Shown: positions 1 to 5,844, counted from the stretch's first letter. The stretch is DNA of 6,750 bases from Arenicella sp. (GCA_023299895.1 JALZWI010000009.1:1-6750); one strand, 5' to 3'. The notes: generated by a model from the letters alone, not told the origin. A program made the numbers and translations.

Positions 1-267
1 ATTATTGATTCAATGACTCCCAAAGAGCGAGAGTTTCCTGGATTAATCAAAGGTAGTCGAAAAAAACGTATTGCACTGGGGTCGGGTACTCAAATTCAGG
101 ACGTCAACAAAACGCTTAAGCAATTTATGCAAATGCAAAAAATGATGAAGAAAATGGGCGGCAAAGGAAAAATGGCCAAGATGATGCGCGGCATGGGCGG
201 TATGCCAGGTGGTGGTAAGTTACCACCTGGGTTTCCAGGGGCCGGTGGCGGCGGAATGCCTTTTTAG
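1..267 (+). CDS. ffh: Signal recognition particle protein Ffh, C-terminal end (5' truncated by window)
   Basis: Ffh is the GTPase of the bacterial signal recognition particle; with 4.5S RNA it binds signal sequences of nascent membrane proteins and delivers the ribosome to FtsY at the inner membrane. Only the last 88 codons are present, reading in frame from base 1 ([10 protein letters not shown]...). They cover the end of the M domain: the motif [12 protein letters not shown], followed by [10 protein letters not shown], is the conserved 4.5S RNA-binding helix-turn-helix. The Met-rich segment [10 protein letters not shown] and a Gly/Met/Pro tail ending GGGGMPF follow, as in other proteobacterial Ffh proteins. 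The NG GTPase domain lies outside the window. The stop codon TAA is at 265-267. In E. coli and relatives the next gene is rpsP; here about 4.5 kb with three opposite-strand genes intervenes. Identification is secure. Confidence 0.97.
   Translation: MIDSMTPKEREFPGLIKGSRKKRIALGSGTQIQDVNKTLKQFMQMQKMMKKMGGKGKMAKMMRGMGGMPGGGKLPPGFPGAGGGGMPF
205..230 (+). other. Inverted repeat / potential RNA hairpin inside the ffh 3' coding end
   Basis: CCAGGTGGT (205-213) is the exact reverse complement of ACCACCTGG (222-230), leaving an 8-base loop. An alternative fold pairs GGTGGTAA (211-218) with TTACCACC (220-227). The segment encodes the Gly/Pro-rich Ffh tail (PGGGKLPPG), so the symmetry may partly follow from Gly (GGT) and Pro (CCA/CCT) codons. 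No T-run follows, so it is not an intrinsic terminator. It could protect the mRNA 3' end or do nothing. Confidence 0.4.
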
Positions 268-290
268 TTTACATTGCCGCCAATTTTTTT
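250..290 (+). terminator. Probable intrinsic terminator of ffh
   Basis: GGCGGAAT (250-257) pairs with ATTGCCGCC (273-281) with one bulged G, and a T-rich stretch including seven Ts (284-290) follows two bases later. A competing stem uses GGCGGC (247-252) with GCCGCC (276-281). The hairpin overlaps the ffh stop codon. Read on the minus strand no T-run follows the stem, so it would not obviously terminate the convergent gene that ends at 331. The T7/A8 run at 284-298 also sits in this convergent gap. The loop is long (about 15 bases), so confidence is moderate. Confidence 0.5.
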
Positions 291-330
291 AAAAAAAACA
301 TTCAATACAAGTAAGAAAAAAATATCTATC

Positions 331-492
331 TCAATTAGTTTCAGTGGCTTCTGCCTCAGTTTCCGTAACTGCTGCCCCCATACCCATGCCCATAGCTGCT
401 CCCCTAGGTTGCCCCATAGCCCCACCTTGACCCATGCCAGCCATGCCAGCTCCTCCCTGACCCATAGCGGCAGCGCCAGCGCCAGCACCACC
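331..492 (-). other. Low-complexity Gly/Ala/Met-rich C-terminal tail coding segment
   Basis: This segment encodes residues 508-560 of the unassigned protein. Short motifs such as GAGMAGMGQGG and AAMGMGMG recur, then an acidic Thr/Glu end. The composition contrasts with the Asn/Asp/Ile-rich body of the same protein and is locally GC-rich in an AT-rich gene. It resembles, in composition only, the Gly/Met tail of Ffh encoded just across the convergent gap. It is probably disordered; its function is unknown. Confidence 0.7.
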
Positions 493-2013
493 CAATTCAG
501 CCCTTTTACTGCTAATACTTTGTTCAATTAAGGCTGCATTTTCTGAGTCAATACCAAGAGTTTTAATATATACCAGATAAGTATCAGCTAACCTTAATCT
601 GCCTTCTTCTATAACACCCAGTGTTGCGTCAACGATTTTACTGTTTAGTGCTACTATTTTTGGATTTAGATTAGCGCTAGAAATTGACTTGTCTTCGATT
701 GCCGTGGTGATAACCGAGTAGGCATTATTAGTTACTGGGGGTACTATATTGTCCTTTTCCATGGCGGTATCGATCATGCTGATTAGATTGCTCTCTTGCT
801 GACTATATTCAGCAGCAGAACGGCTACTCGCCAAAGCAACACGATTTCTCTCACTCTTAATTGTATCTGATGTAGCTTTAGCTTGACTCAATTGTGGCCC
901 GATTCGATCCATCATGGCTACTATGTTGGTGATTTCCTGTGCGGACCCGTTACGTTTCAAATCATTGATATAGCTATTTACTGTGGTGTCTAATTGGTTT
1001 TTTATTTCGAAATTTGCGGTATTAAGCGGTTGAGCTACTTGTAATGCTTCTAGTACGTTTATAGCTTGTTCGAATTCAGCATCATCGACTAAGCCTTTAT
1101 ACTCGGCTTCAAGACCGTTAATGATATTGTTTCTGCCTGCGTATGCATCTCGATTATAGGGATCAATTTTTAAGGCTTCGTCATAATAATAGAGAGCGTT
1201 ATTTTCGGGCGGATTAATATTGCGACCTTCTGAAAGGGCAGTTGCTGCTTGTTGGTTGAATTTGTTCAGAACGATTGCATTGTCAAAAAGGGAATTTGCT
1301 GCTTGTTGATTGAGTTCATTAAGAACGGTGGCATTGTCTAAATGGTCAGTTGTTGCTTGCTGGTTGAGTTCATTATCATCAGTTGGTGCATCATTAATTT
1401 CATCAGAGGCAATGACTTGATTGTTATCAGGTGATATGTCTTCTGAGCTATTGTTGCCGAACAGGAACCAGCTAGTGACGCCGATAACGACTAAAATTAG
1501 TGCACCAGAAGTGACCCATTTGCTTCGATGTTGTTCAGAAATACTATCAAGAGTTACGTTATTCTCAATTGGGCCAACAGCCACTAAATTTTCACCATCA
1601 GCTTGTTTTTGAACTAACTCTTTATGTAATTTAGTGGCAGACTCAAAAGATAAAAATAGTTGATTAGGCTTAATGGGTTTATTAAAAGCGCGATATATCA
1701 ATGGTTGAATACTTGAATTGATAATACCGGCTAAGGCATCAGGCTTGCCAACAACTATAAGCGCTTGGGTGAGTGCTTTTTTCTTAAGTTCGAGAATTTG
1801 CTCTATTACTGCCGAAGTATTTCTAGAAATGCCGTCAATATCGAGAATGATAATATCGGTTTTGATAAGCGCAGGGAGTCTATCTATGGCTGATTGTATT
1901 GACTCACATCGTTTTAGTTTAAACTCCATTGTATTGCTTTTTGAGATTGAACTAAGCAATTCATTATCTTGAGTAATCAAGACAACAGTCGACTTTTGAT
2001 TAGACGAATTCAT
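331..2013 (-). CDS. Unassigned membrane-anchored protein: degenerate receiver-like domain, one TM helix, TPR-like repeats, Gly/Met-rich tail
   Basis: I do not recognise a named family for this 560-residue protein. Residues 9-125 look like a response-regulator receiver fold: a β1 strand ending TQDNE, IIILDID with D58 where the phospho-acceptor should be, and FNKP with K112 where the invariant Lys lies. The usual Thr/Ser after β4 is replaced by Gly89 and only one of the β1 acidic pair is evident, so phosphorylation is doubtful. Residues 166-185 form one hydrophobic helix. Basic residues precede it (HRSK) and acidic ones follow, favouring N-in/C-out, so the larger C-terminal part is probably periplasmic. 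A linker rich in Asn, Gln and Asp contains an 18-residue tandem repeat (214-260). TPR-like helices follow at about 252-331 and again at about 410-500. Residues 508-547 are Gly/Ala/Met-rich and the end is acidic (ETEAEATETN). The ATG start is supported by GAGGAG (2022-2027), 8 bases upstream. It converges on ffh. A tethered scaffold or signalling role is inference. Confidence 0.85.
   Translation of the reverse strand: MNSSNQKSTVVLITQDNELLSSISKSNTMEFKLKRCESIQSAIDRLPALIKTDIIILDIDGISRNTSAVIEQILELKKKALTQALIVVGKPDALAGIINSSIQPLIYRAFNKPIKPNQLFLSFESATKLHKELVQKQADGENLVAVGPIENNVTLDSISEQHRSKWVTSGALILVVIGVTSWFLFGNNSSEDISPDNNQVIASDEINDAPTDDNELNQQATTDHLDNATVLNELNQQAANSLFDNAIVLNKFNQQAATALSEGRNINPPENNALYYYDEALKIDPYNRDAYAGRNNIINGLEAEYKGLVDDAEFEQAINVLEALQVAQPLNTANFEIKNQLDTTVNSYINDLKRNGSAQEITNIVAMMDRIGPQLSQAKATSDTIKSERNRVALASSRSAAEYSQQESNLISMIDTAMEKDNIVPPVTNNAYSVITTAIEDKSISSANLNPKIVALNSKIVDATLGVIEEGRLRLADTYLVYIKTLGIDSENAALIEQSISSKRAELGGAGAGAAAMGQGGAGMAGMGQGGAMGQPRGAAMGMGMGAAVTETEAEATETN
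1213..1374 (-). repeat. 54-bp in-frame tandem repeat, three copies (third diverged)
   Basis: Three consecutive 54-bp units (1374-1321, 1320-1267, 1266-1213 in reading order) encode 18 residues each: NELNQQATTDHLDNATVL, NELNQQAANSLFDNAIVL and a third starting NKFNQQAATALSEG. Units 1 and 2 match closely at the DNA level, both starting AATGAACTCAA on the coding strand. Unit 3 keeps only the first half and then runs into the TPR-like module. The repeats lie just after the membrane helix, in the predicted extracytoplasmic linker. Unit length is a multiple of three, so copy number can vary without frameshift. Confidence 0.85.
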
Positions 2014-2195
2014 AATATATTCTCCTCATTGATAATACCTCCTACACAATTTTTTATTATTTGATTGGTGCAGGATTGTCTTGAAATTGCTGCTAAAAAT
2101 ACTAAAAATAGTTTAATAGGGCAGCTTTATTTTTTTTATTTACGCTTTTATGTATTGGGTAAATTAGATTATGTTCTTACCCTAAGTTGTTATTT

Positions 2196-2224
2196 ATAAT
2201 ACATATGACCATATACTATAGCAA
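2196..2224 (-). promoter_or_regulatory. Candidate sigma70-type promoter for the receiver-TM-repeat gene
   Basis: On the minus strand TTGCTA (2224-2219, 4 of 6 to consensus) is followed after exactly 17 bases by TATTAT (2201-2196, 5 of 6). It lies about 180 bp upstream of the start at 2013, in the 240-bp AT-rich gap after the DoxX-like gene, and would give a long leader. The spacer contains an inverted repeat, ATATG-AC-CATAT on the + strand (2203-2214), that could be an operator. AT-rich DNA yields such matches by chance, so this is tentative. Confidence 0.35.
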
Positions 2225-2253
2225 GTTGTCGACGTTATTAGTCCTTTATTTTT

Positions 2254-2709
2254 TTAACGGTATGCACTGCGTCTTCGACGTTTTTGTTTTGTTAACACTA
2301 TGACTAAGGCACAACTGATCCACACACCGCAAGCCATATAAAATAATGCACCACCATCCGTGTTGCCAGAGGCATCCACTACTCGGTTGATGCCTAATGG
2401 TGTAAATAGGTGAAAGAAGATAGCGCCTGAAATAACACCTAAACCTAACACCGCCCCTAAGCGCCGTGTGGCGGGGATAATCAATAAGATTGATGCAATT
2501 AGTTCAACACCACCAGTGACGATGCCACCAAATTGCTCAAAAGGGAGCGCGATAAAATCAAGCCCAATACTGCTTATCCATTCAGCGATGGTAGAAAAAA
2601 TAATGTCAGTTTGTTCTGAACCCGTGAACTTAAAGAACAGTGTTTGGGCAAATACAAAGACCACATAAGCGACTAATGCCCACACTAACCATTTTTTATT
2701 ATTTGTCAT
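2254..2709 (-). CDS. DoxX-like small integral membrane protein
   Basis: This is a 151-residue hydrophobic protein with about four predicted membrane helices (roughly residues 8-28, 60-79, 84-104 and 119-140). The pattern TLFFKFTG near the end of helix 1, GGVELIASILLIIP in helix 2 and GAVLGLGVISGAIFFHL in helix 3 is typical of DoxX/DoxD-like proteins. That superfamily is named for a subunit of archaeal thiosulfate:quinone oxidoreductase, but most bacterial members have no proven reaction. The basic C-terminal tail KQKRRRR predicts a cytoplasmic end. The ATG at 2709 is the only reasonable start because the next in-frame Met is residue 125. No clear Shine-Dalgarno is present; an A-run precedes the ATG. 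It lies 157 bp downstream of the SulP-like gene on the same strand. Family placement is fairly sure, function is not. Confidence 0.82.
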   Translation of the reverse strand: MTNNKKWLVWALVAYVVFVFAQTLFFKFTGSEQTDIIFSTIAEWISSIGLDFIALPFEQFGGIVTGGVELIASILLIIPATRRLGAVLGLGVISGAIFFHLFTPLGINRVVDASGNTDGGALFYMACGVWISCALVIVLTKQKRRRRSAYR

Positions 2710-2756
2710 GTTTTTTTTATTGGAAATTAAATTAATTCGATACTAACGTCAAAAGC

Positions 2757-2784
2757 AGCATTACTACAACAAGTAATACTTTTT
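2757..2784. terminator. Weak hairpin between the SulP-like and DoxX-like genes
   Basis: AGCATTACT (2757-2765) pairs with AGTAATACT (2772-2780) around the 6-base loop ACAACA, a 9-bp stem with one G-U pair in RNA. On the minus strand, the direction of both flanking genes, it is followed by GC and then four Ts. On the + strand five Ts follow directly. The stem is AT-rich and the minus-strand T-run short, so it would be at best a weak terminator or attenuator, 87 bases past the SulP-like stop. Confidence 0.35.
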
Positions 2785-2866
2785 CACGCAACCTAAAACT
2801 GCCCTGGCTTTTTGTATTAAAGGTGCTTTTTCGTTCACAAAGAGATTCAGGTTGTAACGGCGTTTT

Positions 2867-4450
2867 CTATTGAATCTGCTCGTCCCAATCATTATTTTCA
2901 ATTGCAACAAAGTAGTCTGGGTCTTCGACCACATTAAGCTCAACCATGTCACCTGCTTTTTTAAGTAATTTTTTACATTCGGCGCTTAAATGAATTAAGT
3001 GCAGTGTACGATTGTTCTTCTTATAGCGCATTGCCAGAGCATCAATCGCTTCAATGCCTGAATGATCACAGACACGCGAGTCTGCGAAATCAATAATCAC
3101 ATCAATATTGTCATCTCTTGGTGTGAATTGTTCTGAAAAGGACGAAGTGGAACCAAAAAATAATGGGCCGTGGACAGTGTAATAATGTGAGCCATATCTA
3201 TTTTCTCGTTTTTCTACCGTGACTTGTTTGGCGTGTTTCCAAGCGAATACTAATGCCGAAATAATAACGCCGACAATAACGGCAATAGCCAAATCAGTGA
3301 ATACAGTTACTGCCGATACGGTAATCAATACAAACGCATCTTCTTTTGGGACACGGTTGATAATGCGAAAACTACTCCACTCAAAGGTGGCGATAACCAC
3401 AATAAACATCACGCCGATTAATGCAGCAATGGGTATTTGTTCAATAAGGGGTGAGGCAAATAAAATAAAGGCTAATAAGGATAGCGCTGCGGTTATGCCA
3501 GAAAGCCGACCACGCCCACCTGAGTTAACATTAATCATGCTTTGTCCGATCATCGCACAACCACCCATACCACCGAATACTCCGGTGAGAGTATTAGCTA
3601 GGCCCTGACCGAGACATTCTCGGTTGCCATTACCGCGTGTCTCAGTTATTTCATCAATCAAGCGTAAAGTTAGGAGTGATTCAATCAAACCAATCGCCGC
3701 TAGAATGATTGCATATGGCAGAATAATCCCTAAGGTTTCTAGATTGAATGGTACTGACGGTAGGCTGAATTGAGGAAGACCGCCGGCAATTGATGCGACA
3801 TCGCCAACGACTTTAGTATCTATATTTAAACCGAACACAGCCAGTGCGACTACTACAATTGCTACCAAAGACGACGGCACAGCAGTTGTTAGCATAGGTA
3901 GAAATTTAATAATCACCATGGTGGCCGCGACCAGTCCTAGCATGATGGTTAATTGATCTGCTGGAATCCATGCAACATCAACAATACTGCCTTCAAAAAA
4001 AGTACCATTCGCCCAACCTGGCTCGCCAGCAACACCAAACTGACCTAACTGCGCAAGAAAGATCACAATGGCTAGACCATTAACAAAACCTAACATGACA
4101 GGGTGCGGTACGAGTCTAATAAAACGTGCAATTCGTAAGAAGCCAGCCGTTATTTGCAATAAGCCCATCAGAACAACGGTAGCGAATAAATATTCAACGC
4201 CATGATCTGCCACCAGTGCCACCATTACAACCGCTAAAGCACCGGTTGCACCAGAAATCATGCCGGGTCGGCCACCAGCTACAGCGGTAATTAAACCAAC
4301 CATAAATGCAGCATATAAACCGACTAAAGGCTCAACACCAGCAATTAGTGCGAAAGCAACGGCTTCTGGGACCAATGCCAAAGCAACGGTCAGGCCTGAT
4401 AATAGGTCATTTTTGACGCTATTATCGCGACCAGTTAAAATTTCAAACAT
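2867..4450 (-). CDS. SulP-family inorganic anion transporter with C-terminal STAS domain
   Basis: SulP (SLC26) proteins move sulfate, bicarbonate or other anions across the inner membrane, usually by Na+ or H+ symport or by exchange. The 527-residue length fits the compact bacterial form. Residues 1 to about 405 are the hydrophobic transport domain: the N-terminus has the typical [22 protein letters not shown], then SGATGAL (66-72), [12 protein letters not shown] (114-125) and the signature region around [11 protein letters not shown] to RGRLSGI (293-319). Residues about 410-518 form the cytosolic STAS domain, with FFGSTSSF (431-438) and the core [18 protein letters not shown] (452-469). The substrate cannot be read from sequence; sulfate and bicarbonate are both possible. 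The ATG is supported by AGGA (4460-4457) six bases upstream. The gene diverges from rpsP and has a candidate promoter and palindrome upstream. Family assignment is secure. Confidence 0.95.
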   Translation of the reverse strand: MFEILTGRDNSVKNDLLSGLTVALALVPEAVAFALIAGVEPLVGLYAAFMVGLITAVAGGRPGMISGATGALAVVMVALVADHGVEYLFATVVLMGLLQITAGFLRIARFIRLVPHPVMLGFVNGLAIVIFLAQLGQFGVAGEPGWANGTFFEGSIVDVAWIPADQLTIMLGLVAATMVIIKFLPMLTTAVPSSLVAIVVVALAVFGLNIDTKVVGDVASIAGGLPQFSLPSVPFNLETLGIILPYAIILAAIGLIESLLTLRLIDEITETRGNGNRECLGQGLANTLTGVFGGMGGCAMIGQSMINVNSGGRGRLSGITAALSLLAFILFASPLIEQIPIAALIGVMFIVVIATFEWSSFRIINRVPKEDAFVLITVSAVTVFTDLAIAVIVGVIISALVFAWKHAKQVTVEKRENRYGSHYYTVHGPLFFGSTSSFSEQFTPRDDNIDVIIDFADSRVCDHSGIEAIDALAMRYKKNNRTLHLIHLSAECKKLLKKAGDMVELNVVEDPDYFVAIENNDWDEQIQ

Positions 4451-4512
4451 GGGGTTTCCTGAATATAAGGACTAATTAAATAAAGATATGACAATCAATA
4501 ATTTACTAACGG

Positions 4513-4536
4513 CATACAATTCGATCGAATTCTATG
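4513..4536. promoter_or_regulatory. 24-bp near-perfect palindrome, candidate operator of the SulP-like gene
   Basis: A perfect 14-bp core, AATTCGATCGAATT (4518-4531), is flanked by one mismatched pair (C/C) and then by CATA (4513-4516) and TATG (4533-4536), which are again complementary. Thus 22 of 24 positions are symmetric. It overlaps the predicted -10 of the SulP-like gene (4534-4529), where a dimeric repressor would block RNA polymerase. There is no loop, so it is better suited to DNA binding than to an RNA hairpin. No regulator is encoded in the window and I do not match it to a known one. Confidence 0.55.
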
Positions 4537-4557
4537 TTTGTGAGCGCTATAACACAA
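4529..4557 (-). promoter_or_regulatory. Candidate sigma70-type promoter of the SulP-like gene
   Basis: On the minus strand TTGTGT (4557-4552, 3 of 6 to consensus) is spaced 17 bases from TAGAAT (4534-4529, 5 of 6). The start would fall near 4522, in the middle of the palindrome, giving a leader of about 70 bases before the ATG at 4450. The weak -35 would suit an activated promoter. Confidence 0.42.
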
Positions 4558-4725
4558 GCTAGTCGTTTGAAATAGCGTCATTATTGGTTAAAATTTAGTG
4601 GCTTAAGGTGTCGTTCGCATATTTGTTGAGAGAAAAATACAAAACAACCATATTTTCGACTAATTTACTGTAAAAACCTTTTCTTTAGGTGGTTTAACGG
4701 CTAAAATCGCGCGCCTTTAAGAGGA

Positions 4726-4755
4726 TTGATGTTTCGGTTCTTAAATAGACATAAT
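4726..4755 (+). promoter_or_regulatory. Candidate promoter of the rpsP-rimM-trmD-rplS operon
   Basis: TTGATG (4726-4731, 4 of 6) and CATAAT (4750-4755, 5 of 6) are separated by 18 bases. Transcription would begin near 4762, about 67 bases before the rpsP ATG, just upstream of a leader hairpin. An alternative -10, TAAAAT (4702-4707), has only a poor -35 partner. A local promoter is expected because ffh is far away and the preceding gene runs the other way. Confidence 0.5.
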
Positions 4756-4770
4756 TAAACAGACTGTAGA

Positions 4771-4790
4771 ACACTTATATACCTAAGTGT
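4771..4790 (+). promoter_or_regulatory. Hairpin in the rpsP 5' leader
   Basis: ACACTTA (4771-4777) and TAAGTGT (4784-4790) form a perfect 7-bp stem around the 6-base loop TATACC. The sequence after it (GTTTGC) has no T-run, so it is not a terminator. It lies about 38 bases before the rpsP ATG and about 10 bases after the predicted transcript start, so it could protect the 5' end or serve as a regulatory leader. Function is inferred from position only. Confidence 0.4.
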
Positions 4791-4828
4791 GTTTGCAGCT
4801 AAAACATAAGTAAAACAAGAGACTTATT

Positions 4829-5308
4829 ATGGTAACAATTCGTTTAGCTCGTGGCGGTGCAAAAAAACGCCCATTTTACGGCATTATGGTCGCAGACCAA
4901 CGTCGCTCTCCACGTGGCAAATTCATCGAACGTGTTGGTTTTTTCAACCCGCGCGCAACAGGTGGCGAAGAAAGTTTACGCATCGACACTGATCGTGTTG
5001 AGTACTGGATTGGTCAAGGCGCGCAGCCTTCTGATCGTGTCTCAGCGTTGATGAAGCAATTTGCTAAAGGCCCTGAAGCCTTAGAAGCTGAAAAAGCTAA
5101 GCGTGAAGAAGCGAAACTTGCTAAAAAAGCGGCTGCTGAAAAAGCAGAAGCAGATGCAGCAAGAGCAAAAGAGCAAGAAGCTAAAAAAGCTGAAGAAGAA
5201 GCTACCAAAGCTGCTGAAGCAGAAGCAGCTGCAGAAGAGGCTCCAGCAGAAGAAGTTACTGAGGAAGTTGCTGAAGAAGCACCTACTGAGGAAGCTAAAG
5301 AATCTTAG
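4829..5308 (+). CDS. rpsP: 30S ribosomal protein S16 with long charged C-terminal extension
   Basis: S16 is a small-subunit protein that binds 16S rRNA in the 5' domain and is needed for 30S assembly. Residues 1-80 match the canonical protein: [29 protein letters not shown] and [13 protein letters not shown] are all diagnostic. The usual length is about 82 residues (E. coli), whereas this one is 159. The extra part (about 81-159, bases 5069-5305) is first a Lys/Glu/Ala-rich, probably helical segment and then an acidic Ala/Glu end ([20 protein letters not shown]). The extension is in frame and ends at TAG, so it is not a read-through artefact at the window edge. The ATG is set by homology; only a weak purine stretch (AAGAGA, 4817-4822) precedes it. 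It is the first gene of the translation operon, with rimM 27 bases downstream. Confidence 0.97.
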   Translation: MVTIRLARGGAKKRPFYGIMVADQRRSPRGKFIERVGFFNPRATGGEESLRIDTDRVEYWIGQGAQPSDRVSALMKQFAKGPEALEAEKAKREEAKLAKKAAAEKAEADAARAKEQEAKKAEEEATKAAEAEAAAEEAPAEEVTEEVAEEAPTEEAKES

Positions 5309-5335
5309 TCTTGTTTTTGATGTGCGTTTAATTAG

Positions 5336-5842
5336 ATGTACATTGAGCTAGGAAAAATTGTTGGTGTTTGGGGCGTTAAAGGGTGGGTAAAACTTCACTC
5401 ATATAGCCGTAACCGCATCGATATAGCGAACTACTCAAATTGGTGGTTACAGAAAAAAAATGATGATCCAGTCTTATTTAAAGTACTGAATTGTCGTGAA
5501 CAAGGTCAAGGTGTTGCTGCTCAATTAAACGGCATTAATGATCCAGACCAAGCGATGATGTTAAATGGTCATCGCATATTAGTAAAAGAAACTGATTTAC
5601 CCAAATTGCCAGAAGGCGAGTACTACTGGCAACAATTAATTGGGTTAATGGTTTCAAACACCGAGCAAGAGATAGGCAAGATATCGTCAATTCTTGAAAC
5701 CGGTGCCAATGACGTATTGATTATAAACAGACAAGACAATTCAGAAGTCTTGATTCCGTATATCAATAACGATGTTGTTAAAAATATTGATACTGAAAAG
5801 GGCACCATGTTGGTTGATTGGGACCCAAGCGTTTTAGAGTAG
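5336..5842 (+). CDS. rimM: Ribosome maturation factor RimM
   Basis: RimM binds S19 and the head of the 30S subunit and assists late 16S rRNA maturation. The 168-residue length is close to the family norm (E. coli about 180). The N-terminal barrel begins [16 protein letters not shown] (5-20). The C-terminal PRC-barrel shows the hallmark EYYWQQLIG (95-103), [12 protein letters not shown] (119-130), LIPYI (139-143) and the closing VDWDPSVLE. The start is constrained: a TAG in the same frame (5333-5335) abuts the ATG, so no longer form is possible. No Shine-Dalgarno is visible in the 27 bases after rpsP, so initiation may rely on coupling or be inefficient. That would fit the known low level of RimM relative to S16 in E. 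coli. Confidence 0.96.
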   Translation: MYIELGKIVGVWGVKGWVKLHSYSRNRIDIANYSNWWLQKKNDDPVLFKVLNCREQGQGVAAQLNGINDPDQAMMLNGHRILVKETDLPKLPEGEYYWQQLIGLMVSNTEQEIGKISSILETGANDVLIINRQDNSEVLIPYINNDVVKNIDTEKGTMLVDWDPSVLE

Positions 5843-5844
5843 CA

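Larger units (their letters stand above)
4451..4828. other. 378-bp divergent intergenic region between the SulP-like gene and rpsP
   Basis: No plausible gene is seen here. The half nearer the SulP-like gene contains its candidate promoter, a 24-bp palindrome and a weaker dyad (4541-4580). The half nearer rpsP contains one good promoter candidate (4726-4755), a second -10-like TAAAAT (4702-4707) with a poor -35, and a leader hairpin (4771-4790). The stretch 4581-4700 is AT-rich and I see no convincing element in it. Confidence 0.8.

Noticed and set aside
274..531. Small open frames on both strands across the convergent gap
   Set aside because: They are shadows of the Gly/Ala/Met-rich tail codons, and one extends into the A/T runs; no initiation signals.
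1213..1374. CRISPR-like repeat array
   Set aside because: Repeats are contiguous without spacers, are 54 bp and remain in the reading frame of one protein.
2720..2751. Promoter directly before the DoxX-like gene (TTGACG at 2751-2746)
   Set aside because: The -35 is good, but no acceptable -10 lies 16-18 bases downstream, and a start there would leave almost no leader.
2764..2952. 62-codon minus-strand open frame overlapping the end of the SulP-like gene
   Set aside because: It reads the SulP C-terminal codons in another frame, has no ribosome-binding site and shows no recognisable motif; half of it is AT-rich intergenic DNA.
3219..3608. 129-codon + strand open frame opposite the SulP-like gene
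   Set aside because: It is antisense to a well-conserved membrane domain and its Thr/Ile/Pro-rich sequence is what complementary hydrophobic codons give.
268..4828. Mobile element as the source of the three-gene block
   Set aside because: No transposase, integrase, terminal inverted repeats, tRNA target or flanking direct repeats are visible.
5103..5351. 82-codon Lys/Leu-rich open frame within the S16 extension
   Set aside because: It is a frame shadow of the repetitive GAA/GCT/AAA codons of the S16 tail, with no start signal and no family similarity.
5818..5844. Upstream TTG start for trmD
   Set aside because: The extra nine residues overlap rimM, are not found in TrmD proteins, and the ATG at 5845 gives the typical MxIxxISxFPEMF start.
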